NCBI GenBank assembly: GCA_016930915.1
Contig: JAFGFU010000005.1
Span: 1-64,000, forward strand
Direction: 5' to 3'
DNA: 64,000 nt
Source: Campylobacterales bacterium
GTDB lineage: Bacteria; Campylobacterota; Campylobacteria; Campylobacterales; Sulfurospirillaceae
Part shown: positions 23,941-33,014 of the stretch, in pieces
How the letters are laid out: the number at the start of each line of letters is the position of its first letter
How positions within the stretch are numbered: the stretch's first letter is position 1
Made by a program: the position numbers and the translations under genes
Notes under the pieces: model-generated
What the model saw: only the letters and a program-made list of their open reading frames with translations
Told to the model about the DNA's origin: nothing
Database searches by the model: none

Positions 23941-25731
23941 GTGAATACAGCGTACGACATCCTTCAGCGTGTCTTTGGACACCATCATTTTAGAGCCAAT
24001 CAAGAAGAGGCGGTCAATGCGATTTTATCGCAGAAAGATTTGATGATGATTTTACCCACGGGGGCTGGAAAGTCACTGTGTTATCAGCTTCCCTCTTTGG
24101 TGATGGAAGGCATGAGCGTGGTTATTTCACCGCTTTTAGCGCTCATGCACGACCAAATCACCGCACTCTCTGCCTTTGGCATTAAAGCAGCGATGATTTC
24201 CTCCATGCAATCTTCCCAAGAAATCCAAGAGAGTATGCGAGCGTGTCGTAATGGCGAGATTAAACTGCTTTACGTTGCGCCTGAACGTCTCAAAGGTGAG
24301 TCGTTTTTACACTTTTTACAAACCCTTTGCCTTAACTTTTTTGTTATTGATGAAGCACATTGTGTGAGCGAATGGGGGCATGAATTTAGGGAAGATTACC
24401 GCCAACTCTTTCGTCTAAAGCACTACTTTCCTCATACACCGATTGCCGCATTTACCGCAACAGCGACAAAAATCGTTGAGCATGACATTCTTCATCAATT
24501 AGGTCTCGTCAATCCCTTAATCATTCGTGCCAAAGTGGAGCGTGACAATCTTACGATTAAAGCGGATTATCGCAATGGCAATGGACGTGAGCAACTTTTG
24601 AATTTTTTACGTGCGTTTCAAAACGAGAGTGGCATCATCTATACACTTACACGCAAAGAGACGGAGAGTTTAGCCCTCTTTTTGGAGGGCTACAAAATCC
24701 GTGCACGCGCCTATCATGCAGGACTTTCTACTGAGGAGAAAAACGAAACGTACCGTGCCTTTTTGAACGATGAAATCGACGTGGTGGTCGCCACCGTCGC
24801 CTTTGGTATGGGCATTGATAAGAGCAATATTCGCTTTGTGGCGCACATGTCATTGCCTAAAACCATTGAGAACTATTACCAAGAAATCGGGCGTGCGGGG
24901 CGAGATGGGCTTCCTTCTTCTACTTTATTGCTTTTTTCAGCATCCGACATTGTGGAGCATAAGCGTCGCATTGGTGAGCAACCTGCCTCAGAGTACCAAA
25001 AAGTAGCCTATGAAAAGCTAGACGTCATGGCAAAATTTGCAACCTCACAAGTGTGTCGTCATCAACAAATAGCGACCTATTTTGACGATGCCATTCTTAC
25101 ATGTAACACCCGTTGCGATAACTGCGTGGAGGGTGAAAAGCAGAGTGTTGATATCTCCCATGAAGCACTCAAATTGTTATCGAGTGTGTACCGTACGGGA
25201 CAACGCTTTGGGTTACAATACGTGGTCGATGTATTGATGGGTGCAAACAATGAAAAAATTGTACAAAATGGACACGAAAGTCTCTCGGTTTATGGCATTG
25301 GAAGGGATAAAAGCAAAGCGCAGTGGCTGAGTATCGGCGATAGACTCTTAGAGCTTGAAGCGTTAAACGTGGGTGAATACCGTGTGGTCAGTCTCAGTGA
25401 ATACGGAGCGCAGATTATCAAAGAGCGTTTAGCGGTGAGTATTCATGCGAAGCGTTTAGAAGAGCGCAAAAAAGTCTCGAAAAAAGCGACGAAAGTGCTT
25501 ACAGGAGCGTTTGAGCTTTCCATTTTTGAGAAATTGCGTGCTTTGCGTTTGGAGATTGCTAAAGAGAATGGCATTCCACCGTATGTGGTTTTTAGTGACA
25601 AAACCCTCAAAGAGATGGCAGAAAAACTCCCGCACGATAAAGAAGCGATGCTCGATGTTAGTGGCGTGGGTGAAGTGAAGTTTGAGCGCTACGGTGAAGC
25701 GTTTTTAGCCTTGTGTCGCACCCTCTCTTAA
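23941..25731 (+). CDS. recQ: RecQ ATP-dependent DNA helicase
   Basis: 596 residues: Walker A LPTGAGKSLCYQLP, DEAH in FVIDEAHCVSEWGHEFREDYRQL, motif IV-VI (IYTLTRKETE, VVATVAFGMGIDKSNIRFVAH, YYQEIGRAGRDG), the RecQ-C-terminal zinc site with cysteines in SQVCRHQQ and TCNTRCDNC, and a C-terminal HRDC domain (about 520-590). It unwinds recombination and replication intermediates. GTG start directly after the thioesterase stop. The TTACATGTAA palindrome at 25097 encodes LTCN and so supplies one of the zinc cysteines. Confidence 0.93.
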   Translation: MNTAYDILQRVFGHHHFRANQEEAVNAILSQKDLMMILPTGAGKSLCYQLPSLVMEGMSVVISPLLALMHDQITALSAFGIKAAMISSMQSSQEIQESMRACRNGEIKLLYVAPERLKGESFLHFLQTLCLNFFVIDEAHCVSEWGHEFREDYRQLFRLKHYFPHTPIAAFTATATKIVEHDILHQLGLVNPLIIRAKVERDNLTIKADYRNGNGREQLLNFLRAFQNESGIIYTLTRKETESLALFLEGYKIRARAYHAGLSTEEKNETYRAFLNDEIDVVVATVAFGMGIDKSNIRFVAHMSLPKTIENYYQEIGRAGRDGLPSSTLLLFSASDIVEHKRRIGEQPASEYQKVAYEKLDVMAKFATSQVCRHQQIATYFDDAILTCNTRCDNCVEGEKQSVDISHEALKLLSSVYRTGQRFGLQYVVDVLMGANNEKIVQNGHESLSVYGIGRDKSKAQWLSIGDRLLELEALNVGEYRVVSLSEYGAQIIKERLAVSIHAKRLEERKKVSKKATKVLTGAFELSIFEKLRALRLEIAKENGIPPYVVFSDKTLKEMAEKLPHDKEAMLDVSGVGEVKFERYGEAFLALCRTLS

Positions 25732-25733
25732 GC

Positions 25734-25778
25734 TTTACATATAAACAAAAACGTGTATAATAGAGCATTATATGTAAA
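25734..25778 (+). promoter_or_regulatory. ywbE promoter flanked by two degenerate palindromes
   Basis: TATAAT at 25756-25761 is the -10. TTTACATATAAA (25734-25745) and TTATATGTAAA (25768-25778) are near-copies of the window's palindrome, each with the same one-base change (G to A in the core), arranged as inverted repeats around the -10. The AAAGG of the second forms the ribosome site. Confidence 0.55.
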
Positions 25779-25786
25779 GGATAAAC

Positions 25787-25984
25787 ATGAGTGCTGGACA
25801 AAGTAGAAGCAACATTCACAAAGGCGTTAAAGTTTTCATCGTTTTAAAAGAGGACCAAAAGAGTGGAAAGCTTACCGAAGGTGTGGTAAAAGATATTTTG
25901 ACCAATTCGGCGAACCATCCGCATGGCATTAAAGTGCGACTTGAAAGCGGTGAAGTGGGGCGTGTGAAAGAGATTATTCTCTAA
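25787..25984 (+). CDS. ywbE: YwbE family protein
   Basis: 65 residues matching the small YwbE (DUF2196) family in full: RSNIHKGVKVFIVLKEDQ, SGKLTEGVVKDILTNSANHPHGIKVRLESGEVGRVK. The sequence suggests a compact KOW/SH3-like beta fold; the function of the family is not established. AAAGG precedes ATG. It lies between recQ and a UPF0316 gene. Confidence 0.85.
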   Translation: MSAGQSRSNIHKGVKVFIVLKEDQKSGKLTEGVVKDILTNSANHPHGIKVRLESGEVGRVKEIIL

Positions 25985-25996
25985 GAGGAGGAGTGC

Positions 25997-26584
25997 ATGA
26001 GCGAATTTTTTGCAAGTGAGGCGTTCACGCTTTATGGCATACCACTTTTAATCTGTCTTGCCCGAATTACGGATGTGAGCATAGGTACACTTCGTATTAT
26101 TTTTGTCTCCAAAGGGCTTCGCCTTTGGGCGCCCATACTGGGCTTTTTTGAGGTGAGCATTTGGCTGATGGCGATTTCAAAAGTCATGGCAAATTTGACC
26201 AATCCGATTAATTACATTGCTTATGCTTTGGGTTTTTCTTTGGGTAATTACATTGGGATGTTCATCGAAAGCCGTTTGGCATTGGGGATGGTGGTGATTC
26301 GAATTATTACGAAAAAAGATTCGCACGATTTGGTTAGTGCGCTTCGCTCGCTTCGTTACAGTGTCACGGTAACGGATGCTGAGGGGAATGCGGGTTCTGT
26401 AAATATCGTTTTTACCGTCATTAAACGCTCCGACATTGAGAAGGTACGCTCGTTAATTGGAACGTATAACCCTCAAGCCGTCTACTCCATTGAAGATGTC
26501 CGCCATGCGAGTGACCCTAGTTTCCCAATGGAAGAGAAGAAGCATTCTGTTTTTTCAATGCTCTTTAGAGGAAATCGAAGATAA
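25997..26584 (+). CDS. UPF0316 membrane protein (DUF5698/DUF2179)
   Basis: 195 residues. Three membrane segments in the first half (about 14-34, 43-62, 68-88) with ARITDVSIGTLRIIFVSKG, then a cytoplasmic DUF2179 domain (about 110-175, RSLRYSVTVTDAEG, VIKRSDIEKVRSLI). The family is widespread and uncharacterised. Start 12 bases after ywbE with AGAGGAGG before the ATG; the gene ends 3 bases before a palindrome at 26588. Confidence 0.82.
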   Translation: MSEFFASEAFTLYGIPLLICLARITDVSIGTLRIIFVSKGLRLWAPILGFFEVSIWLMAISKVMANLTNPINYIAYALGFSLGNYIGMFIESRLALGMVVIRIITKKDSHDLVSALRSLRYSVTVTDAEGNAGSVNIVFTVIKRSDIEKVRSLIGTYNPQAVYSIEDVRHASDPSFPMEEKKHSVFSMLFRGNRR

Positions 26585-26602
26585 GTTTTTACATGTAAAG
26601 TA

Positions 26603-27202
26603 TTAGCTCAGCAGTAGCATGAAAGCAAGGCTGAGCATCACCACCCCGATAAGCACTTCCAAAACTTTACATGCGATGGCTTTACGAAACAGAGGGGCTA
26701 AAAGTCGTGCGCCATAGCCTAAAGAGAAGAAAAAGACAAACGAAGCGCTCATCGCTCCAAAGCCAAAAATTGGGGATAAGTCGCCAAATTTAGTTGAAAC
26801 AGAACCTAATAAAATGACGGTATCGAGATACACATGTGGATTGAGCCATGTAAATGCAAGGGTAAGTAAAATGGTTTTAAAGAGCGATGTAGTTGCCACG
26901 CCCTCAGGTTTTAGCTCATGCGACATACGCCACGCCGAGTAAAAGCTTTTTAACCCATAGACAAACAAAAAGGCAAAACCGCCATACTTTGCAAAGCTCT
27001 GTAAAGAGGGAAATTGCTCTACCAAATAGCCAAACCCAGAAACTCCCGCAAAAATGAGAATGGCATCGGAAAGGGCACAGACAAAACAGATAACAAAGAC
27101 ATGCTCTTTTTTAATGCCTTGTTTGAGCACAAACGCATTTTGCGCCCCAATGGCAAGAATAAGCGAGAAACCAAGGCTAAAACCTGAGAGATATGCGTTC
27201 AT
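26603..27202 (-). CDS. argO: LysE/ArgO family amino-acid exporter
   Basis: 199 residues, six hydrophobic segments, with the LysE/ArgO signature GFSLGFSLILAIGAQNAFVLKQG at the N-terminus and AFTWLNPHVYLDTVILLGSVS in the fourth segment. It exports basic amino acids such as arginine or lysine. Convergent with the UPF0316 gene, sharing a palindrome in the gap. The ArgO assignment over other LysE members rests on the GAQNAFVLKQG and LNPHVYLDT elements. Confidence 0.85.
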   Translation of the reverse strand: MNAYLSGFSLGFSLILAIGAQNAFVLKQGIKKEHVFVICFVCALSDAILIFAGVSGFGYLVEQFPSLQSFAKYGGFAFLFVYGLKSFYSAWRMSHELKPEGVATTSLFKTILLTLAFTWLNPHVYLDTVILLGSVSTKFGDLSPIFGFGAMSASFVFFFSLGYGARLLAPLFRKAIACKVLEVLIGVVMLSLAFMLLLS

Positions 27203-27219
27203 GAGTGTTCTTTTATAAC

Positions 27220-27999
27220 TTAAAGATTAGATTGAATAATTTCAATATTAGATAAATTATATTTTTCTAAAATATCAGCAATTACTTTATAGTACCACTT
27301 AGGAGCATATGGAGATAGATATATTTTTGATATTAGCTTTGCAATATTAACTTTACAATGAACTACATGGGTTTGAAGATATAGAGCTTTTCGAATAGGT
27401 TCTATTTCTTTATGAGTCTTTAAATGTAATAGTTGATCTTCAATAATTCTAGGATATGCTAATAGAAGCCTAAATTCATTTTCTGATTTATATTCTTTTC
27501 TTTTTATAGTGAATGCTGTCAAACCATTTGCTTGCCAGTTAATATAATCATGTGCATAATCTAAATAGCGTATTTCTGTTGGGTAAACATCTTCTGATGA
27601 TTCAATAGATTTTTTTAGACGTTCGTAATCAGTTTTTATAGCAATTCCATTTTCTTTGGAATATATTTTCCACATGTGAACCATTTCATGATTTTCTTTG
27701 CACCAACAGTTTAAATAAACAGTTTTTTTCCCTTCATTGAAGATTCTAGCAGAGCTAAAATTTGTGTATTCTGGAACTAGTTTTCCCTCTTTAACTAATT
27801 GTTGAACAGACAATTCTAAGGAGCTTGCGGTTTGTTGTGGTAGTATTCCTTCATTTTTATCTTCAAATAAATCTGCTCTTACAAAGGTTAAAGTTTCACT
27901 AGTTATAAGTGATAAAAAAGATGGGATATCCATATATCTCCAGAGATCAATATTTCTTTCAGGCATAGTTAATACTGGATGATTTTCGTTTATGGGCAT
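27220..27999 (-). CDS. DUF2971 family protein
   Basis: 259 residues of the DUF2971 family: LWRYMDIPSFLSLITSETLTFVRADLFED near the N-terminus, a central CW-KEN---MWKIYSK-NGIAI block and a KRKEYKSENEFRLLLAYP motif. Its role is not known; members are patchy and often in mobile regions. It is noticeably more AT-rich than its neighbours, contains no TTACATGTAA palindrome, and interrupts two housekeeping-like genes, so it was probably acquired. A promoter is not clear. Confidence 0.75.
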   Translation of the reverse strand: MPINENHPVLTMPERNIDLWRYMDIPSFLSLITSETLTFVRADLFEDKNEGILPQQTASSLELSVQQLVKEGKLVPEYTNFSSARIFNEGKKTVYLNCWCKENHEMVHMWKIYSKENGIAIKTDYERLKKSIESSEDVYPTEIRYLDYAHDYINWQANGLTAFTIKRKEYKSENEFRLLLAYPRIIEDQLLHLKTHKEIEPIRKALYLQTHVVHCKVNIAKLISKIYLSPYAPKWYYKVIADILEKYNLSNIEIIQSNL

Positions 28000-28030
28000 G
28001 TGTTTTACTTATGAAATTAAGATAAATGTA

Positions 28031-28585
28031 TCAAGGTGCATTATATAACAAATTATTTTTTAAATGAAAAATTCTCTCCCCTAAAAGTATGACACTCATC
28101 GCAACGACACCATACTCAAACACCCCAGCCACCTTTTGCGCCCAGAAGCTATGAAGAAGCGCTAAGATAAGAGCGATATAGACGGCTTTGTGGTATTTTG
28201 AAAAGCGAGCGAAGCGTTTTTTTGTGGAGGTCAGTGCCATAAAAAGCACGATAGCAAAGGCGATAACGCCTACATAAATGAACGGTTTTTTGAGGCTTTT
28301 TTCAACGATGGAGAGGAAGTCTAATTCGCTATCAAGTACGATAAAAACGCTTACATGTAAAAGGGCATAGGCAAAGCTTAACAGTCCGATGGTTTTGCGA
28401 TAGCGAAGGAAGTTTTGCCCGCAGACTCTTTTACATGTAGAAGGTATGAGCGAGAGTATAAGAAGGCAAATCGCTCCAACCCCTGTGATGGTATAGAGCA
28501 TCTTGATGGGGTCGATGGCACTTTCAAGAGCGTAGTAAGCATAGCCCAAAGGAAGCAGGGCGATGAGGGAAATGAGCGTTTTCAA
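28031..28585 (-). CDS. msrQ: MsrQ, heme-containing membrane partner of MsrP
   Basis: 184 residues with five to six membrane helices of the ferric-reductase-like MsrQ (YedZ) fold; helix histidines are seen in [16 protein letters not shown] and LALLHSFWA. It passes electrons from the quinone pool or a flavoprotein to periplasmic MsrP. It overlaps the msrP stop by 4 bases. Two palindromes occur inside it: 28351 (read as LLHVS, where the H is a likely heme ligand) and a variant at 28430 (STCKR). Confidence 0.88.
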   Translation of the reverse strand: MKTLISLIALLPLGYAYYALESAIDPIKMLYTITGVGAICLLILSLIPSTCKRVCGQNFLRYRKTIGLLSFAYALLHVSVFIVLDSELDFLSIVEKSLKKPFIYVGVIAFAIVLFMALTSTKKRFARFSKYHKAVYIALILALLHSFWAQKVAGVFEYGVVAMSVILLGERIFHLKNNLLYNAP

Positions 28586-29499
28586 AAAAACTTCCTCAAA
28601 TCCATTCCCACATACAAATGCCCCACCTCTTTTTCGTAGCCATTAAACATCAAGGTCTCTTGTTTGGAAAGCTTACCCAAGACTCGCTCTTTGGCTTGAC
28701 TCCATCTGGGGTGGTCTACATTGGGATTGACATTGGCATAGAAGCCATACTCTTTTGAGTCCATTACTTGCCAAGTATTTTTAGGCTCTTCTTCCACGCA
28801 TTCGATAAGGTCAATGGACTTGATGGATTTAAATCCGTATTTCCATGGAACCACTAAGCGCATAGGTGCGCCGTTTTGTTTTGGAAGGGGCTTGCCATAC
28901 ATGCCCACGGCTAAAAAGGTTAAAGGATGGCGTGCCTCATCCATGCGTAAGCCTTCCACATAAGGGTGTTTGATGGAAGCAAAAAGCCCTCTTTGTTGGT
29001 CGGGGAACATCGCAGGTTCATGACGAGTCGTAAACTTCACATATTTTGCTTTGGTGTTTGGCTCTAAATAATCCAGCAATTTATACAGCGGAAACCCAAT
29101 CCATGGAACCACCATCGACCAGCCCTCGACACAGCGAAAGCGATAAATCCGCTCTTCAAGCCCAAATTTGGCGATGAGCTCATCTACTTCAAGCATCTGC
29201 TCGGTTTTGATTTCACCAAAAAAGCCGACATTCCACGGTTTTGTTTTCATACTCTGTGCCATTTTGACAGGGGCGGTTTTGTCGGTGGAAAATTCGTAAA
29301 AATTGACATAATTGCTTGCTTGCTCAAAAGTGTTTGGGGTGAGTTTGAGTGGGTTGGCATCTTTGGTAAAGGAGAGTTGAATTTCTTCTGGCATGGAGGC
29401 TAAAAGTTTGGAAAGTGCCGTGGTGCTTACCAGCGCACCCGCTCCTAGTTTTAAAAAATGACGGCGTGCTTCAAAGAGCACTTCTGGGGTAATGTGCAT
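28582..29499 (-). CDS. msrP: MsrP, periplasmic methionine sulfoxide reductase
   Basis: 305 residues of the sulfite-oxidase-fold Mo enzyme MsrP (YedY). The N-terminus carries a Tat signal ([14 protein letters not shown]) and the Mo-ligand Cys is in [17 protein letters not shown]. It repairs oxidised methionines in periplasmic proteins using electrons from MsrQ, encoded next. AAAGGAG lies 6 bases before the ATG. The presence of MsrPQ implies Mo-cofactor synthesis and Tat export in this organism. Confidence 0.93.
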   Translation of the reverse strand: MHITPEVLFEARRHFLKLGAGALVSTTALSKLLASMPEEIQLSFTKDANPLKLTPNTFEQASNYVNFYEFSTDKTAPVKMAQSMKTKPWNVGFFGEIKTEQMLEVDELIAKFGLEERIYRFRCVEGWSMVVPWIGFPLYKLLDYLEPNTKAKYVKFTTRHEPAMFPDQQRGLFASIKHPYVEGLRMDEARHPLTFLAVGMYGKPLPKQNGAPMRLVVPWKYGFKSIKSIDLIECVEEEPKNTWQVMDSKEYGFYANVNPNVDHPRWSQAKERVLGKLSKQETLMFNGYEKEVGHLYVGMDLRKFF

Positions 29500-29585
29500 G
29501 GGTGACTCCTTTGCAAAGTTGGTTTATTGTAACACAAAAGTCACAACAGAATAACCTTTTTACATGTAAGGCGTTGAAGAGAGGA

Positions 29586-29608
29586 GAAAAGCCCTTAAAA
29601 AGGGCTTT
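29586..29608 (-). terminator. Rho-independent terminator after the chemoreceptor gene
   Basis: AAAGCCCTT (29588-29596) pairs with AAGGGCTTT (29600-29608); read on the minus strand the stem is followed by TTTTCTCC. It lies 10 bases downstream of the chemoreceptor stop. Confidence 0.8.
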
Positions 29609-29617
29609 GTAAAATAA

Positions 29618-31231
29618 TTAGGCGGTTTTAAAAACTGAGAGCGTTGTGCTTAAATTGGAAGCGAGTTTTGAGAGGTGTTCTGCTGCTCCTGCGATCTCTT
29701 CAACGCTTCTGGCATTGGAGCTTGAGAGGGTGTTGATTTTGGTTATATTTTCAATGACAGCGGTTTGAATCAGCGTGACATTTTCTTTCGCTTTGGCAAC
29801 CACGTCGTCGGTGGCTAGAGCACTCTCATCTAAAAGCTTCACCGCATCGTTGGTTTGAGTGGTCACTTGCTCGGAAAATTGGCAAAGGTCTTGAATACGG
29901 TTGGCGTTGAGGTTCATCTCTTGGCTAATGTCGGTGATGGATTGGACGATGACATTGACCGTTGCGTTGGTTTCGATGAGGCTTTTTTGGGTGCGTTCAG
30001 CGAGTTTTCGCACTTCATCGGCTACGACGGCAAAACCTCGTCCATGCTCTCCCGCACGGGCAGCTTCGATGGCAGCGTTGAGCGCTAAAAGGTTGGTTTG
30101 GTCGGCAATATCTCCGATGACATCTAAAACATTTTTGACCTGTTGTGCATCTTGGGAAAGGTGGTTGAGACGCTCGTTAATGCTCGCCTCATTGTGAGCG
30201 GTTTGTGTCAGGTTTTGCATGGTTTCAGAAAGAAGATTTTGAGCACTTTGAAGGCTTTTTTGTGCTTGTTCCGTAAGAGATTTAACGTGTTGGGATTGCG
30301 CATTAGCTTCTTGAATAGCGTTTGCAACTTCTTTAGCTTCTTGGGTGGTCATCTGTACGACATTGGCTTCTTCTTCCGCTCGTTTGCCTATTTGAAGGCT
30401 GGTACTGGAGAGTTCTTCTGCCACAGAAGCATTTTCGATAGCATTGTTTTTAGCGCTATTAAGAGCTGAAGAGACTTCTTGAATTAAGGAGTTGACAGCA
30501 TGCATAATGTTTGCGATTTCATCTTTAGCGTTAATAGTAAGGGGTTCGCTTAAATTTTTGCTCATCCTCATTCTTTCGCAGTCTTCTTGTGCATGATTGA
30601 CGGATGCTTTAATGGATTTTGTGACGTAAAAAAATATGATAAAAACAATGAGTATTACAAGAGCAATGGCAGTTTCTACTATAAGTTTATTAGTATCGAG
30701 GCGATTAAAGTTGGATTGTTTGACTTCATCTGCTAGTTCTTTAAATTTGTCTAAAATAACAACAAATAATTCTGCACTTTGTTTGTAGAGTGTTTCTAGT
30801 TTTTTTGCGTCTTCAGGGTAGGTCTGTGCAAAATTTTCATCGTAAAGCTTTGTGCCGTATTTGCTGTAAAGCACCATACGAGGAGCATTGATGGCATGCC
30901 ACTCTTGAAGAAGTTTTTTGAGTGCATCAATGCGTTCATGATTTATTTTGCTGAGTAACATTCCTTTGAGTGTCTCCAAATCGCTAAGGAGGGTTTGGTA
31001 GATTTTCTCGTATTTTTCTAAACTTTTAGCCTGAAAATGGACTTGATAGTTTCGCTGTTCGATGCGAAGTTCTAGGGTGAGTTTCTCAATGGTAGAAATG
31101 GTAACAAGACGGGTTGCTGCCATTTTGGCATCATGGCTCTCTTTGAGAATTTCATATCCCAATAGCCCAAACCCAACGATAAGGACGATAAGCAGTAGGG
31201 TAAGTTTATTTTTGATGGTTGAAAATGACAT
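29618..31231 (-). CDS. Transmembrane methyl-accepting chemotaxis protein
   Basis: About 537 residues from the ATG at 31231, which follows AAAGGA; an upstream in-frame ATG at 31264 has no ribosome site. Layout: TM1 (about 8-28), a helical periplasmic sensor of the four-helix-bundle kind (about 30-180), TM2 (about 185-205, [12 protein letters not shown]), a HAMP-like linker and a long signalling coiled coil with the tip sequence [37 protein letters not shown]. It signals to CheA/CheW. The sensed ligand is not evident. Confidence 0.9.
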   Translation of the reverse strand: MSFSTIKNKLTLLLIVLIVGFGLLGYEILKESHDAKMAATRLVTISTIEKLTLELRIEQRNYQVHFQAKSLEKYEKIYQTLLSDLETLKGMLLSKINHERIDALKKLLQEWHAINAPRMVLYSKYGTKLYDENFAQTYPEDAKKLETLYKQSAELFVVILDKFKELADEVKQSNFNRLDTNKLIVETAIALVILIVFIIFFYVTKSIKASVNHAQEDCERMRMSKNLSEPLTINAKDEIANIMHAVNSLIQEVSSALNSAKNNAIENASVAEELSSTSLQIGKRAEEEANVVQMTTQEAKEVANAIQEANAQSQHVKSLTEQAQKSLQSAQNLLSETMQNLTQTAHNEASINERLNHLSQDAQQVKNVLDVIGDIADQTNLLALNAAIEAARAGEHGRGFAVVADEVRKLAERTQKSLIETNATVNVIVQSITDISQEMNLNANRIQDLCQFSEQVTTQTNDAVKLLDESALATDDVVAKAKENVTLIQTAVIENITKINTLSSSNARSVEEIAGAAEHLSKLASNLSTTLSVFKTA

Positions 31232-31312
31232 AACATTCCTTTGGTACGTTGTATATTTGTTCATAAGTCTAATAAAAATATGTAAATTTTATGTAATCTC
31301 CCGTAAATACCT

Positions 31313-32578
31313 TTACATGTAAAGAGTTGCGAGGCTTAAGAGAACGAGTAAAAGAATGGGTGGGGTGACAATGAGCCCAAATTTTGAGTATTCCCAAAAG
31401 CTGATTTTTACCCCTTTGTTCGCCATAACATGCAACCACAGAAGCGTGGCGAGTGAGCCAAATGGGGTCATTTTTGGCCCTAAATTGCACCCGATGATAT
31501 TGGCGTACGCTAAGGCATTATTGGGGATGTCATGCAAGGCTATATCCATAATCATGACGGTGGGCATATTGTTCATAATAGCACTTAAAAAAGCTGCTAT
31601 AAAGCCCGTACCTAGAATGGCAATGGTATCACCTTGTGCGTTGAGCTGTGTTAAGATGGTACTCAAATAATCCGTCAGTCCAGCGTTTTTAAGCCCATAC
31701 ACCACAATGTACAGTCCAATGCTAAACCATACCACTTGCCACGGAGCGGTTTTAATGATATGCGATGGTTTGGCGGCTTTAAAAGAGGTCGCAATGGCTA
31801 AAAACACAAGCGCACCGCCTAGGGCAATAAAGCTAATGGGTAAGTGGTACATTTCTCCCACAAAGTAGCTTGCCATCAGTCCTACGATAAAGAACCAACT
31901 GAGGTAAAAAAGGGGTTTGCTTTTTAAGACATCATCGGGATTTTTAAGAAGCTCAGTGTTTACATGTAAAGGAATATCTTTGCGTAAAAAAAGCCATAAA
32001 ATGCCGATAGATACGATGGTACTAACAATGTAAGGTGTGAACATCACACTCAAATACGTCGCAAAACCAATGTTAAAATAGTTGGCGGTGACGATGTTCG
32101 TAAGGTTGGAAAAGACAAACGGAAGCGAGGCTGAGTCTGAGATAAAACCTCCTGCGAGCAAAAAGGCGACAATGGTTTTAGCATTCAGCTTTAAAATGCG
32201 CATTTTAGCCAGTAAAATGGGGGTTAAAATGAGCACGGCACCATCATTGGCAAACAAAGCGGAGATGAGCGCACCCAAAAGCAATGAATAGACAAACATC
32301 AAATGCCCATTGCCATACGAGAGCTTTGCCATTTTAATGGCACACCACTCAAAAAAGCCTATTTCATCAAGGACAAGTGAGAGAATAATAATGCCAATAA
32401 ACGCTAACGTCGCATCCCAAACAATGTCTGTAACGACCAATACATCCGCAAAACTGACCACACCTAAAAGCAGGGCACACACCGCACCTATGATGGCAGA
32501 CGTGCCAATTTTAAGCCCACGAGGTTGAATAATCACCAGCAAAAGCGTGGCTAAAAAGAGAGAAAACGCAAGAATCAT
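31313..32578 (-). CDS. arsB: ArsB arsenite transporter
   Basis: 421 residues, about 11-12 membrane helices, of the ArsB/NhaD permease superfamily: DIVWDATLAFIGIIILSLVLDEIGFF near the N-terminus, ALFANDGAVLILTPI, and CNLGPKMTPFGSLATLLW in the C-terminal half. It extrudes arsenite. The start overlaps the arsR stop by 4 bases. Its stop codon TAA is part of the palindrome at 31312 (read as ATLYM-stop). Confidence 0.9.
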   Translation of the reverse strand: MILAFSLFLATLLLVIIQPRGLKIGTSAIIGAVCALLLGVVSFADVLVVTDIVWDATLAFIGIIILSLVLDEIGFFEWCAIKMAKLSYGNGHLMFVYSLLLGALISALFANDGAVLILTPILLAKMRILKLNAKTIVAFLLAGGFISDSASLPFVFSNLTNIVTANYFNIGFATYLSVMFTPYIVSTIVSIGILWLFLRKDIPLHVNTELLKNPDDVLKSKPLFYLSWFFIVGLMASYFVGEMYHLPISFIALGGALVFLAIATSFKAAKPSHIIKTAPWQVVWFSIGLYIVVYGLKNAGLTDYLSTILTQLNAQGDTIAILGTGFIAAFLSAIMNNMPTVMIMDIALHDIPNNALAYANIIGCNLGPKMTPFGSLATLLWLHVMANKGVKISFWEYSKFGLIVTPPILLLVLLSLATLYM

Positions 32579-32889
32579 TCTGCATCCTTACAGTGAGTTT
32601 TGATGTGGGGTAAAGCAATATCAAGGTAACTTAGCTCTTCTAAACACTCTAATCGAAATCTATCCAATGGCATACGGATGGTGTAATACGCCCATTTTCC
32701 ACGTCTATCGACCCGTAAAAAACCCGCTTCTTTAAGAATTTTTAGGTGACGGGAGGTACGTGATTGAATCATATTAAACGACGCTTCTATCTCACAGACA
32801 CATACTTCGCCATTTTCGTGAATAAAACGAAGAATTTGCAAACGGGTTTCGTCATTGAGTGCACTAATGGTTTTTAAAAAGGTTTCCAT
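32575..32889 (-). CDS. arsR: ArsR family arsenic-responsive repressor
   Basis: 104 residues, winged helix-turn-helix. The metal-binding loop EVCVCEIEAS resembles the ELCVCDL arsenite site of ArsR (two cysteines, with a further Cys at about 80 and near the C-terminus), and the recognition helix is SRTSRHLKILKEAGFL. It represses arsB until arsenite binds. A matching operator lies upstream at 32941. The downstream arsB overlaps it. Confidence 0.92.
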   Translation of the reverse strand: METFLKTISALNDETRLQILRFIHENGEVCVCEIEASFNMIQSRTSRHLKILKEAGFLRVDRRGKWAYYTIRMPLDRFRLECLEELSYLDIALPHIKTHCKDAE

Positions 32890-32940
32890 ACTTTTATACT
32901 CTTTTGGGTGTGATTTTTATGTGAGTATAGCAGAATAAAA

Positions 32941-32970
32941 TTTTCATATCAAGATATGTTGATATGAAAA
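32941..32970. promoter_or_regulatory. ArsR operator: perfect 11-bp inverted repeat
   Basis: TTTTCATATCA and TGATATGAAAA are perfect inverted repeats with an 8-base spacer. The centre has the exact ATCAA-N6-TTGAT pattern known for ArsR sites. It lies between arsR and the divergent ABC gene and is about 20 bases before the latter's -10, so it may control both. Confidence 0.85.
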
Positions 32971-32987
32971 AAAGAGAGGCATGAACG

Positions 32988-32996
32988 TGTTATAAT
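32988..32996 (+). promoter_or_regulatory. Extended -10 promoter of the ABC ATPase gene
   Basis: TG-T-TATAAT (TG at 32988-32989, TATAAT at 32991-32996) lies about 19 bases before the ATG at 33015, with AAAAGGAG between. It faces away from arsR. Confidence 0.6.
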
Positions 32997-33014
32997 TTGG
33001 AAAAGGAGTGAGCG

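Noticed and set aside
27672-27685. CCACATGTGA as a palindrome copy in the DUF2971 gene
   Set aside because: It shares only the ACATGT core and lacks the flanking TTT and AAA.
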